From NCBI GenBank assembly GCA_963920765.1, contig OY987244.1, positions 32,371,678 through 32,435,677 of the forward strand: a DNA stretch of 64,000 nt, read 5' to 3'. The first letter of the stretch is position 1. Every line of letters begins with the position of its first letter. The notes beneath the pieces were generated by a model. That model was not told the DNA's origin. It was given only the letters and a program-made list of their open reading frames with translations, and made no database searches. This stretch comes from Ulota crispa (Eukaryota; Streptophyta; Bryopsida; Orthotrichales; Orthotrichaceae). Both the position numbers and the translations under genes were made by a program. Below are positions 45,701-57,749 of this stretch, piece by piece.

Positions 45701-46434
45701 TATGTAGAAGTTGTTTTGTAATGCTTTGCAATATATTATGTCAAACTCTCATATACACTAGTGATTCAAATTGCCAAAAGCAATACCAAGGTTAAATGAG
45801 CAATTATTTTTCAATGACAAATTATACTAGAAATTCCAATAGTGTTTTTTTTAATTGGAGATTCTTTTTTAAGTGGAATAAGTAGCTTGAAATGTTTGGT
45901 GGAACGATAAAGATATTCATATTCTATCTCATGACAAAATGTAACTTACTCGTCTAAAATATGCACATTCATCCCAACTTAAGCTATGTCATTCTCTTTT
46001 GAGAAAATTCACATGATTTTCAATGATTCCTTCAATTGGTTTAATAGAAAATAATTTGGAAGCTGTTTTCTAAGTTTGTATATAAATATTTACAATGACG
46101 TGCATGACTACAATTAATGTTTGATTTTTTGTAACTTAATCCTTGGATGTCTTGAGATTTGAATATAATTTGCATGCGCTCGGATTTCTTTTTACACTTT
46201 TTTTAAATATTATAATGGTAGTAGAGTTGAAATAATCATACATGTTTTGAGGAGGTTATCTACATATTTAAGCTTACGAATGTCTAGACATATCATTGAA
46301 ATATTGTCTTAAAAATATTCTGATTCAAGAAATTTTCCAAAGACATAATTTTTTTAAAGACTTTTGTTTAGGCAAAATAAGATAAAATTACAAAGTTCTT
46401 TGTATGGCATAAAGAGGGATAATATTAATTTTTC
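42721..46434. other. 3.7-kb AT-rich spacer, largely featureless
   Basis: No gene was recognised. A 122-residue minus-strand open frame at 43073-43441 is without features. Two small hairpins lie at 43568-43592 and 43594-43667. The rest shows no terminal repeats or coding signal. Confidence 0.5.
43594..43667. repeat. Small hairpin
   Basis: AAGCTTTAAGACACACACTT on the left pairs with the complement AAGCTTTAAGTCATACACTT from the right, with a loop of about 16 bp. A second mini-hairpin, GATAAAAAC-ATA-GTTTTTATC, lies just before it. Confidence 0.7.
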
Positions 46435-47218
46435 TTATCCCTTGAGCATCCAGGTTAATTTCACCAAATTCAAGGTTTTTGGAGACCAACAACTTTGATG
46501 CATTTATCTCAATCAATGGGATTATTCATAAAAAGTGATCATTGAAAATAGTGGAACACCTACTTAGAAAATGGCTTGCAAATTTTGGGAACAACTGATC
46601 ATGGGAGATGGGAGATTATAACATTTGATCACACAACATGTGATGACAAAATCTCTTTTTTTGGTAGGTAGTTGCTATTTGATAATTTTTACAAAATTCT
46701 ATAAGCCCCTGATTCATCTTAAATTTTATGAGTAGCAAGATCAAATTTGAATGCACAAATTTATAAATTATTGAATATTGCACTTTTTTTTATGTCAAGT
46801 TTTAGGGCTTCAAGTGGCTATTGCAGTGAAAACAATGACTGGCACAGTCAATGACAGTTGCCATAACAAGGGTCTAGAACATGCTTGAACCCTTGCCAAC
46901 AACTTTTTCACTACCACAAAGCTTACTCAAGGAAGCTTGCAAGGAATATTGACCAGTTGCAGCCTGTAAAACACTGCTTGCCACCACGCCCTTGTCACCT
47001 CCTACGGTGTTTCACCCAATCAAATATCTTGCAAAACTTGTACAACATATGGCTTTCCTCGCCATTACTCCATTGGCATGGATAACTTGAATGCTTTAAT
47101 AATTGTAATTTATAGCAAGATCAAAAAGTTAGATCCACTGCCTCAAAATAAGGCTTTAAAACAAGGCTTTAAAATCATAGGAGGCGATATATGAGGGGCT
47201 CGGGCGCTCAAGGGTTAA
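46435..47218. mobile_element. TTAA-ended element, GCGCCC subfamily, 784 bp
   Basis: The left end is TTATCCCTTGAGCATCCAGG and the right end, in reverse complement, is TTAACCCTTGAGCGCCCGAG. It is colinear with the copy at 9155-9870 (shared GAACACCTACTTAGA and GGGAGATGGGAGATTATAAC). Confidence 0.8.
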
Positions 47219-47259
47219 ATACCATGAAACACCAAAATCTTTTATATAATTTGACCATT

Positions 47260-48221
47260 TTAACCCCTAAAGGACCAAGGGTGTTTTTTGAGAAAAGATC
47301 TCAGAAACTACCAACTTTTAGTGCATTGTCTAAAATTGAAATTAAAAACCTTTTTTCTCAATTTCAATTGTACAAAAGTGTGCAAAACATATAAAATAAT
47401 ATGTGCAAAAAAATTCAGCCCATTTGACCATGTGGATTGTAAGATTATAATGTTTGAAGTGAGAAAAACTACTTTTCTTTGTTCCTACAAAACAAGGTCA
47501 GCAGACTTTGACCCTTCCTAGATTAAATTTTTTGCTTTACACAAATTTGAGCTTTTTGACCATTCACAAGCATATGATGTTAGGTTCACTCACAAAAAAT
47601 TTCAAATGCAAAAATAGAATCTAGCTTGTTCAAAATCATCCTCCAATGCAAGGAGGTTTAGTGAATTAGCAATGCATTAGTCATTCTTTCATGATTTCTT
47701 GTGCAATGAGGAAGTTTTTTATTTGAAATCTGAATGGTGGAAAATTAGAGACAAACATTTGAAACATACAAAAAAAAGTTTGAAGAGCTTTGAATTTATA
47801 TATAGAAAGATAACTTGGGTTGAAGTTAGAGGATTTTTTTTTCTTGAAACTGCCCAAACATAGTTAACAAAGTTTGACTCCCTTCAAAATGTGATCTAAG
47901 AGCTCTATTTTTTATTTATTTTTTGCAATTGTACACCATTTTTTTTTTTAGTAACATGCTTGCCAAATTTCAAATGTTGATGAAAGTTTTAGCATAAGAT
48001 TCTCCAAAGATGCCCAAATTGCCCAAATTGCCCAATTTCTTTGGGCAACATAACATTTGAACTAGGCATCTAGTTGGGGAAAAAATTACATTCCCACTTA
48101 GGGAATACTTATCTCCACCTTGTGTAACAATTTTGAGAACATCTAATAAAATTAACTCCATATGACCCTACCGGAGTTCTCAAGTGGCTGTTGAACAGCC
48201 ACTTGGTCCTTTAGGGGTTAA
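47260..48221. mobile_element. TTAA-ended element, long subfamily, 962 bp
   Basis: Both ends read TTAACCCCTAAAGGACCAAG inward, a perfect 20-bp match. This is the best-preserved pair of ends in the window. No transposase. It lies 41 bp from the preceding TTAA element. Confidence 0.9.
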
Positions 48222-49942
48222 TAATAAACAAATAAAATAAACTGGCTATTAATACTTTTGATATTGAACATAATGCACATCAATAAGAATGCATTGACAT
48301 TTTAGACTAGATAGGTCTCTTGCTCATTCAACAATGTCCATCATTACTTTCCTACAATTTAACAAAAAACAACAACTTTCAAGAGGACAAATGCTGTTTA
48401 TAAGTAGCTTACAACAACAAGGTTTTATATAATAAAAGGTATAAGATGATACAATTGCACACCATATAGAGGCAAAGTAGAAGCAAAAGTGTCATTACTA
48501 TGATAAAAAGTTGTGGTTTTGTAATAGTTGATATTCACTTATCAAGGTTACACACTTGGGTTACTTTTCTGAATGTTATAATTGAACAATTGTTGCACTA
48601 ATATAAAATGCTTGAAAAGGGCATCAACAATCACTTCATATTGTCCACAATGGAAAGCATTAAATTTTTACTATGACTGCTTACAAGATACCAGTGCTTT
48701 TTGCAAAGGAACCATTTTTTTTATGGACAATTGCTAGTGTGTTACTAAATTGCAAAAAAAAAATGGTGATTCATTAAATCTCAACATTTATAATGATCAA
48801 TTTTATAAAAGTGATCATAAATACATGGTGCATCATGGAAGGCAAAAAAACAACCTCACCAAATGCACTGTTATTTTTAAGTAATTCAAATTGTGAGAAG
48901 ATTCACAACAATGTATTAGGTCCCATACTGTAATTTTCAAGAGGTCAACATGTATTGTTGGCTTTTGCAGCTTTTGGAAATAATATTATAATTGTTGGGC
49001 ACTTGCCACACCAATGAAGCAGTGACACCACTAAAAATCATTGTAGAATCATTGTAGAATCACTATAGTCTGGCTAGTCGTGGTGACCAGCCCAGCATTT
49101 AAGGTTAATCACTTTATTTTTGCATCTTTATTGTAGATCATTTATTTACTTGGTTAATTATTGCTCAATTTAGCCATGTGCAATAACATTTTGCATTCAC
49201 TTCAAAAAAAGTTTAAATTTTTTTGGAAAGAAATAATAAGTTCAAAAATATTTCAATCAAACACCCGTAAGAGTTAAGGTTTAGGAGCAGAAATTTGTAA
49301 CATTGAGACATGGTATATACACATTTAAAAAGTACCTCTTGTGAAAAAATATTTTGAACTAAAATTAACAATACCAAACATGAACTTAGCAACAAATTCT
49401 TGCACTTAAATTTGATATTTTAATTGAGAAATCATCAATTCTAATATTGATGACTTTTTTTTAGAAATTTATAAAACCGTAGATTCTAGTTTGATGAAAA
49501 TGACCAATTCAAACTGACAAACTCAAGCTTTTCATGTGCACCATGTCACTTTGTAGATAGAATAAAACTTTGTGCATATAGCATAATTTTTGTTTGTTTG
49601 TATCAAAGTTAAAATGAAATTCAAATAATTTAACAATCCACGTTGAACTTTTGTTACAATGAAACAATACTTTTTCAAGTTGTCAACAAATAAGAAATTG
49701 ATATGAATTAACAAATTTGAATTTATTTAAAAGATTGAGTGAGGGAAAACAGCAACTATAAACTTACATGTTTTGCAAGATGTTCTCTTCTTATAGGAAT
49801 GGCATGGCTTGCTTTTTTGAGTAGCCTCAACCCTACCAAGTTTCTTATTTACTATAGACAAACCTTTCATTAAAAATCATTTGCTACTTGCTATAAATTA
49901 CTAATCACTTGCTCACATCCATAATAAAGTTTACATTCAACA
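48222..49942. other. Intergenic DNA, nothing identified
   Basis: About 1.7 kb of AT-rich DNA with no supported features. Confidence 0.45.
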
Positions 49943-50866
49943 TTAACCCCTAAAATTCTTTTGTGTTTAGAAGCCCAAAAGTGTTCCAGAATACTAGTCC
50001 CCAAACCACGGTCAAAATCTTCATTGAAACTTACTTTTTAACAAATCCAACTATAGGATCCTTTAGTTGACTTGCACAAGTACATTGTCCCAAAATTTTA
50101 GAATGAATGTCCTCACCAATTACAAGATCAATGTGCCTAAACCTTAAAATGTAGGCTTTTCTAGTCCTTCCAAAAGGTGAAGTTTTGTTTTTCAAACTTT
50201 TTAGAAAAAAACATATATGTTGTATTTCTTGTGCAATTTTTGCAATATGTTGGAAAATGGGTTGAAAGCATATATAAAAAGATTTAACCAAAAAAATTGG
50301 ATTCATTTTTACAAAAATTGTAAAGTGAAAGGTATTGATGAATGAAAGATATAACTAATATGCTAAGAAGTTTTGGAAGGATTTGAAATTTTTTAATTCC
50401 AATGGTGAGAATGCTCTAACAAACAATTAGAAACTTTATTTTTCATTTTCATTTGAAAGTTTTCAAAATTGAGAGTAAAAGATAACTTTATATGTTTTTT
50501 CTACCCTCTTCCTACCTTCATTGCCTGCAAAAGAAAACTCCTTTTAACTCTTACCTCATCATTTGGAATTGAGTGATTCAATATTTTTTAAGTAGGTATC
50601 AATCTATACAATTCTATTAAAAATAATAATAATAATAATAATTTAGAATATATTTTTTGCTACTCGGTTTGACATTGAAATTGAAAAAACCGTCTAACTT
50701 TTGCATTACTTATTGGAATGACATGAAATGAAGCTTCACATGTAGATTATGATGAGTAGCATCCATCCTAAAAATTTCATGGACTTTTTTCAAATTATGA
50801 AGTCAATAGAGCATGCTTGAGTTCTCATAAAGCCCAAAGTGGGCTCCTTGGTCCTTTAGGGGTTAA
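49943..50866. mobile_element. TTAA-ended element, long subfamily, 924 bp
   Basis: The left end is TTAACCCCTAAAATTCTTTT and the right end, in reverse complement, is TTAACCCCTAAAGGACCAAG. It contains an (AAT)n run near 50623-50642. Confidence 0.75.
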
Positions 50867-50906
50867 ATATCAACAACAACTAATGTTTTCATTGTCTTTT
50901 TGCATA

Positions 50907-51641
50907 GGGTAGTTGCAAGAAACACTTGCTAGTTTTGTCTCAAACAACCTTAAAAAGCCTTAGTACGTGTAGTACTATGAGCTTTTGGAATATTTTTTTA
51001 AATAAAATAAAATATGGATAATTTGTAAAGCACTTAAACAAGCACACTTGTGAAAATTCAAACCTAGAAAAAAAATTCTAAAAGTTATGCACAAAATTAG
51101 AGAGACCAAAAACACCAAGAAAAAGGACATTTTGTTTTTTGCTTTTTTGAAAATAGTAAAAAAATTCAAAAAAAAACTAAAATATGGCCATTTTTCTTAA
51201 CTTGAAGGTGCTCCTTTTCCATCAAATCAATTTTTGGAGAAAAACAAATTTTGTTATGTGCACTTGCGCAAAAGTAGTGCACTTTGAGCACATGTAGAAG
51301 GTGGATATTTTACTATATTTGAAAAATCTTTTGCAAAATTGTGTAACTTTAGTACAAGAACTTGTTTGTGAATTTTGGCCTTCAAATTTGCATTTCAGGG
51401 TCAAAAATAGTACTCAAAACCCCCAAAATAGCCAAAGTAGACACCTAATTGGGGGCTATTCAAAAGTAGCAAATTAATTTTATAAATATTCAAAAAATCA
51501 GTAAATATTTGTGACTATTATACGTACCTTCAATTCAAATTTCAATAAGAGAAAATTTATCACGCAAAAGTTATAGCCCAAAAACCACTCACCAAAGACC
51601 AAGGGGACAAAAAATAGTGCAAGTGTTTCTTGCAATCACCC
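50907..51641. mobile_element. DNA transposon, GGGTRATTGCAAGAAA family, copy 2
   Basis: The left end is GGGTAGTTGCAAGAAACACT and the right end, in reverse complement, is GGGTGATTGCAAGAAACACT. It is 735 bp and runs opposite to the copy at 34440-35165, sharing the phrase GTACTATGAGCTTTTGGA. Flanks ATA and ATA could be a 3-bp duplication, as in PIF/Harbinger. Confidence 0.75.
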
Positions 51642-52398
51642 ATAGTACTTAGTAGAACCACCTTGAAAAGTAATTTGTGGATGTAAGACCTACATCATTG
51701 TTCTCTTCCTTCCTCAAATTCTGGTGCAAAGCCTCATGGCTTTTGGTCTAGAGTTAATATATATGTGATAAATGTCATTTGTTGTATTTATTATATGATA
51801 CAAGATGACTCATAAGGAGATCTCTTTACAATATTTCACTACAAATAAGAGTTTTCAAAAAACATGGGATTGGATGGTCTATCACCTCATATTATAATAG
51901 TGATAAGTGCCAAGGATTTAACAAAAATCAAAATATATTTCTCTCCAAGATACCTGAACAAGCTTACATTCAAATTTTTGGTTCATTTTATTAGCAATTC
52001 AACTCCTACATTTTTGTGCTAGAGCATGATATTCTTCTCCTCCACCTTTATCATGGTCAAGGATGAGATTGGAGGTCCCATTTGCTCTTGGTACTAGGAA
52101 TAATTTGAATAAAGTATATTGTGGTATATGTTGTACTTAAATTCCTTTTTACACCTCTACTAATGCTATTCCCAATATTGAAAGTATAAATGGACTTTAG
52201 GTTCATCCCTATACAAGAATGAGTTCATGGCTTTGCCAACATCTATACTACTAGATAGGAGCTTCCTTCCTCTTTGCCCTTTTCTCAAGCCTTCCAAAAC
52301 TTTGAAGTAGGTTGTAAGGATAAAGGGCGCCTCCCAAGTATAAAAGCAGCCCCTTACAATTGCCACATGATTTTGCTTGCGCAAAGCTTGTGGTTGTG
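51642..52398. other. Intergenic DNA, nothing identified
   Basis: No supported features. Confidence 0.4.
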
Positions 52399-53290
52399 CA
52401 CTAAGGTAGGTATATCCATTCCCGATCATTGAACCTAATGCCGCTCATATGTACATAAGACGTACAGTCAGGTTCATTAATCTTACAAATTGCCTTATTG
52501 AGGCATTTAGTTTTTTCAATGAAACATGGAGTATAATTGGTATATTCTTGTTAGAAAGATCACTATTGCATTTTTATGCAATCCCAATCAAGCATACCAA
52601 ATATCAATTTCAAAAAAGCAAAACTTCATTTGTGGTGAAATTTTTGAAGTAAAATTTTACAATTTTACATGGTATTTAATTAAGAGATTTTAGTGACAGA
52701 GGGACAATGTCTGAATTTTGTAAAAATTGATATTTCTTTGTTATAATTAGATTTTTTTAATTTTCACCTCACATGGTATCTAATTTTTTACATTTGAGCA
52801 TGATGGTACAATTAATTTGCCAAAATCTAATTAACTTATATAAGGGAAATTATTGTCCAAAGTTTAGGCATTGTCCTTTTGACATTGAAAAAAATCTCTA
52901 TGGAAAGCATTGTGAAACTTTTTTGGGTATGCTTGTTGAAGAGAAGATGCACGTATGGATGTTCTCTACACATCTCCTTAATCAATTAAAAATAATTATT
53001 CACCAATTATTTTTAATTAAATACCATGTAAAACTGTGAAATTTCACTTCAAAAATTCACCACAAATGAAGTTTTGCTTCTTTGAAATTGATATTTGGTA
53101 TACTTGATTAGGATTGCACAAGGATGCAATGGTCATTTTTCCAAACAATAATGTACCTATTTATACTCCATGTTTCATTGAAAAAAATTGAATGTCTCAA
53201 GAATGCAATTTGTAAGATTAATGGACGCAACTAGACATATGAGCAACATTAGGTTCAATGATCAAGAATGGCTATACCTACCTTTAGTGA
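52399..53290. mobile_element. Foldback transposon, copy F5, 892 bp
   Basis: Arms pair from CACTAAGGTAGGTATATCC at the left to its complement CACTAAAGGTAGGTATAGCC at the right. Shared inner phrases are GATCATTGAACCTAATG and CAATCAAGCATACCAAATAT. Confidence 0.8.
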
Positions 53291-53394
53291 TGTAAGAAAA
53301 CTAAGTCATAGAAAATAGTATAATTTTAATTTTGATTTTTTTAAATCTTTTCATACAAATGGAATTTGACAGTAACAAGCAAAAACATAATTCA

Positions 53395-53660
53395 GTTGTG
53401 GAGACCACAGCCTCCACAGCCTCAGGAGTTGGTTACACTGGGTAGGAGCTCCAATTTCCACTGCACAATTGCTTCCAGAAGCCTTCCTTCCAAGGACATT
53501 GATCGCCTGCTTTGATAATTCACCACATGCAAGGGGCGATCATGAGCTATGACCAGAGTCCAGAGCCCATAGTAGACTTTACTTGCTCCACCATGGGTTC
53601 TCTTCAACCATTGTCTGCAACACACACCGCAAACGCTAAGTAACTTAGTACTGCAGTGGA
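53395..53660 (-). pseudogene. Unrecognised GC-richer segment, possible gene fragment
   Basis: It stands out in base composition between two foldback elements (F5 and F6). A 67-residue minus-strand open frame (53625-53422) includes KVYYGLWTLVIAHD and LLEAIVQWKL. There is a loose resemblance to a cystatin core, too weak to call. It could be a captured or relic exon. Confidence 0.25.
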
Positions 53661-53720
53661 CAAACTCAATCCCTATAGCTTACACAAAAATTGACTTCCA
53701 CGAACACTAACATAATTGTA

Positions 53721-54614
53721 CTTGTACAGTGCCTTCAAGAAAGTCTTGCAACCCCTTTGGGAAGCCTTGCAAAATTTCTCATTTATTTCCATTGTAAAAG
53801 TGATTCTATAAAACTATCCTGTCAAATGTATTGCTTTTTAGAACCTTCACCAACATATGAAATTTCAATGTTTAAAAATAAAAACTTTATTTTTGGCAAA
53901 TTATTTTATTTTATTTTCTTGACTTCACATAAAAATTAATTGAAAAATATGTGTGATGATTTTTTAACATTTGATTGCACAAATATATAGGAAATGTCAT
54001 TGCTCACATCTTTTGTTTTACAAAAATGCACACTATGTAGGTAGAATTTTCCTCTATGTGGCTATAAAGCTTATAATTTGTTTTCCAATTTTCTTTCATA
54101 AAAAATTAAGGCTAAAGAAGTCAAACTCATGTTATAGTAAGCTTCTACATTTCTATAGCTTTCTAATGATACCTTATTTGACTATGTTTGTTCAAGTTCT
54201 AACCTACTATAACATGAGTTTGATTTCCATAGCCTCAAATTTGTATGAAAGAAAATTAGAAAACACATTATAGCCACATAGAGGAAAATTCTACCTACAT
54301 AGTGTGCATCTTTGTAAAACAAAAGATGTGAGCAATGACATTTCCTATATATTTGTGCAATGAAATGTTAAAAAATCATCACACATATTTTTCAATTAAT
54401 TTTTATGTGAAGCTAAGAAAATAAAACAAAATAATTCACCAAAAATAAAGTTTTTATTTTTAGACATTGAAATTTCATATATTGGTGAAGGTTCTATAAA
54501 CCAATACATTTGATAGGATGGTTTTATAAAATCACTTTTACAATGGAAATAAATGAGAAATTTTACAAGGCTTCCCAAAGGGATTGCAAGACTTTCTTGA
54601 GGGCATTGTACAAG
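53721..54614. mobile_element. Foldback transposon, copy F6, 894 bp
   Basis: Arms of about 370 bp pair from CTTGTACAGTGCCTTCAAGA to the complement CTTGTACAATGCCCTCAAGA. Because the arms are mirrored, the same hydrophobic open frame appears once on each strand. Confidence 0.85.
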
Positions 54615-55097
54615 GAGACTAGTCTAGAAGGTTCCAATCTACTTGAAACTTTGGAAAACTTCCCACCTTTTTCGGTTTCCAAATTATGTTTTGTGTATAA
54701 CTTTTTATTTTAGGTATTACCCCTTCATTTGTAATTGATTTCTGCACATCAATGTCACTTTACTTTTTAGAATCATTGGACAACTTGGACTCACTAGATA
54801 TTGCATTAAAGATTACAAGTAATCCTTCAATAGCTGAGAAGACCTAGTGAAGCCTAGAGTTTAGAATTTCAAACATTTTATACACACTTGTGAAAGGATG
54901 GAACTAAACGTAATAATGAATAGTGTACATGTGTCTCCATGCCACCCAGTTTGAATAACACATAAAATTGCTTACATATACACCCATACTTACATCCATG
55001 AATACATTTCACCATAAAGCACACATGTACATATTTGTTTTATTTCTTTTTTTGAAGCAAACCATACATGCCGACCTTGTTTCACGCATTTGGTGGT
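54615..55097. other. Intergenic DNA, nothing identified
   Basis: AT-rich spacer. Confidence 0.4.
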
Positions 55098-55496
55098 AAG
55101 GCAGGAGCACCCATTCTTGTGAGGGTCTGCATAAGCGTGACCTCTGAAATCTTGGAAATTTATGGAAGTAGATAGATGTAATAACAAGGATGTACAACAT
55201 GTGAACAAGGATGTACAACATGTGAACAAGGATGTACAACATGTGAACAAGGATGTACAACATGTGAACAAGGATGTACAACATGTGAACATGAAATCTT
55301 AATAGTGGTTATGGGTGCAATGGCAGTTTGTTCTTTAAAAATTCACAACTTACTCTTGCAGTATCCAAATAATAAATTTGAATGTGCAAACTCATTATTT
55401 TTCTGTTGCTAATAGGATCCTATAATTTGCTAGATGTTTACTAATAGTCATCATGTTCAAAACCCTTAAACTCATGCTTATTGGTGCTCCTACCTT
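55098..55496. repeat. MITE, AAGGTAGGAGCACCCAT family, copy 3, with internal minisatellite
   Basis: The ends are AAGGCAGGAGCACCCATT and, in reverse complement, AAGGTAGGAGCACCAATA. It is the inverted partner of 55873-56184 over nearly its full length and contains the 21-bp tandem array at 55183-55287. Confidence 0.8.
55183..55287. repeat. 21-bp minisatellite, five copies
   Basis: Five identical units containing AAGGATGTACAACATGTG. Since 21 is divisible by 3, both minus-strand frames stay open and give repetitive peptides; these are not proteins. The sister MITE at 55873-56184 has a single unit. Confidence 0.9.
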
Positions 55497-55872
55497 ATGA
55501 GTTGAAGGTTTCAAAAGATCTTTATCATTGGTATGTAATTTGAAAGAGATTTAAGAACTCTATGCTTAATTCACTTATGTGTAGTGCTGCAAAGATTTAA
55601 TCTTCTAGTGTTTGTGGTTGAGGTGTTTTCAAGCTCAAAACCTCTATTTTGCTCAATATGAAGTTGCATGTTATATATGAAGTGTATCTAGACCACTGTA
55701 ATGTCCAAATAGACTCCATATATAACATGCAACTCCATATTGATTGAAATTTATGTTTCAAGCTCAATTATGTCAACACTCAATAATTAAGACATTGTCT
55801 CAACTTCATGCAAAAATTAGTTGGTAAGTTGTCCATACCTTAAAATTGAATGATTTAGCCAAAAAAATCCAT
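55497..55872. repeat. Spacer between inverted MITEs, with a hairpin at 55654-55743
   Basis: AATATGAAGTTGCATGTTAT on the left pairs with AATATGGAGTTGCATGTTAT from the right. The right half and its flank resemble 12596-12680, next to another MITE of the same family. Confidence 0.6.
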
Positions 55873-56184
55873 AAGATAGGAGCACTCATAACGTCAAACT
55901 AAGGGTTTTGAACATGATGACTATTAATACAACTAGCAAACTATAGGCTCCTATTAGGAACAAAAAAAAACAAGTTTGCACTTTCAAATGTATTATTTGG
56001 ATACTATGAGAATAAGCTGTGAATTTTTAAAGAGCAAACTGGCGTTGCACCCATAACCAACACTAAGGTTTCATGTTCACGTGTTGTACATCCTTGTAAT
56101 TACATCTATTCATTTCCACATATTTTCCAAGATTTCAGAGGTGACGGTTATGGGGACATTGACGCTTATGGGTGTTTCTACCTT
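55873..56184. repeat. MITE, AAGGTAGGAGCACCCAT family, copy 4, inverted partner of copy 3
   Basis: The ends are AAGATAGGAGCACTCATA and, in reverse complement, AAGGTAGAAACACCCATA. Internal phrases match copy 3 in reverse (for example GAACATGATGACTATTA). Confidence 0.75.
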
Positions 56185-56933
56185 AGTTCCTTTAGGTAAT
56201 GTATATTATGTCATGTTCTTTTTTGCTCTAGAAACTTGTCCAGGGAGAACCAACTTTTTGTTACAAGTTAGCTATTTATTTTTTAGAATTGTCAAAATAA
56301 AATGAAAGTTGGTAGATTTGTTTTCAACCATACAAACATGGTTTCAAGAATCAGCCAAGTTACAATTTCATCTTCAAGAAATTTAGCCAACCTTGCACAT
56401 GTAGATGAGGAATTGGGCCAAACAAAATTTGAAATTGTGGGAAATCAACCTATGAACTTTTCCATGATAAGGAAATTTTCCTACCTTCTAAACACAAACC
56501 AAACATTTTTTGAGCATGTGAAAATAACATCTTCACTTCCCAAATGTTAAAATGAGGATAGAATCTATCAAAATCTTGCCAAGCCCAAAATTTACCTCAC
56601 TCTCAAAAGCAGTTACACTGTGCTAAAGTTCAAAAAACTTAAAAAGCAAGAAATAAAGGTGAGGTGACTAGGTAAGCGTTTGAGTGAGTAAGTGAGAAGG
56701 TGAGTGGGTTGATGGGAAAAGAGGTGCACTTGATGCTCCAATCTTTGGAGGACATGTGGCGCTTAAGTGTAAACCCTAACTTTAGAAGCCCAAGTCTTGA
56801 CTCTCAACTCATGTACTACTAGACTCCAAAAAATTTGTGGACTTCCAATTTATAATCCAAACATTTTTTGAAGAGTGAATATTTGGTCCCAAGATGATGG
56901 GACTTAACCTAATTCAAATCTAGGCAAGGATAC
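56185..56933. other. Intergenic DNA, nothing identified
   Basis: Open frames at 56302-56550 are isolated and without features. Confidence 0.4.
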
Positions 56934-57309
56934 TTAACCCCTAAAGGACCATTGTCCCTTCAGGGAACATGTTGGACTTTGGGCATGTACCTATGGCTAA
57001 ACTACTTTGTGTGATTTCATGAAACTTTTATTGGCAGTGGGGAATTCAAAGATATAGTGAGCATCTATATTTTTCTTCATTTCAACATTTGATGAAGAAT
57101 TTATGCATGAATTTATGAAAATTTGGGGAGGATTGTTGATCCGGGCAGCCCAAAAGATTTCTTTAAAAATTATGTTTTTCTAAAATAAAAATTTGAAATT
57201 GGTTCTTTAGATTTTTTCCTACATGAGAAGCTTTGAATTATTCAATTTTAGTCAATGAGACAAAAGTTATGTGGAGTTTTTGTTTGCGGGCAGTTATGGA
57301 TAATGCGTT

Positions 57310-57532
57310 ATTCATTAATCTAGTAAAAAACTTACATTTTGGGACTTTCAGGAGGCCTCCTGAAATCAAGCTCAATGTTTTTTTGTACACGTGTCCTCAC
57401 TTGAGAGGAGGAATTTGCAAGGAAAAATTCTTAGTGGTTCAAACTAAATTTGATACCTTTGAATCTGGTTTAAGATGACTTTTTGGGTTTAAGGTGGAGT
57501 ACAGAATGGTACCTTCATTTTTACCAATGAAT
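57310..57532. repeat. Nested MITE, ATTCGTTAATTTGGG family, with 8-bp flanking duplication
   Basis: AATGCGTT lies at 57302-57309 and 57533-57540. The ends read ATTCATT on the left and, in reverse complement, ATTCATT on the right. The interior resembles 3340-3598 in reverse (GGTGGAGTACA, GAATCTGGTTTAAG). Confidence 0.75.
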
Positions 57533-57749
57533 AATGCGTTGGATCCTCTACTCTAACATAAACTTTGAAGTCCTTTATTTTACTCAATTTTCAATATTTT
57601 GGAAAAAAAGAAAAACCAAAGGAAGTAGATTGTTTATCACAACATTATAGCAATTGGGATTTGCATTTTTCATTTCAATACATAAATTCTTAAAAATTTA
57701 GTGTTTTGACTCATTCTCAACTTCCTTTTACTTACTATATTTTTCTCAT

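Noticed and set aside
54990-55292. Minus-strand frames with repeated LFTCCTS or MLYILVH peptides
   Set aside because: They are translations of a 21-bp minisatellite in two frames. The unit length keeps any frame open.
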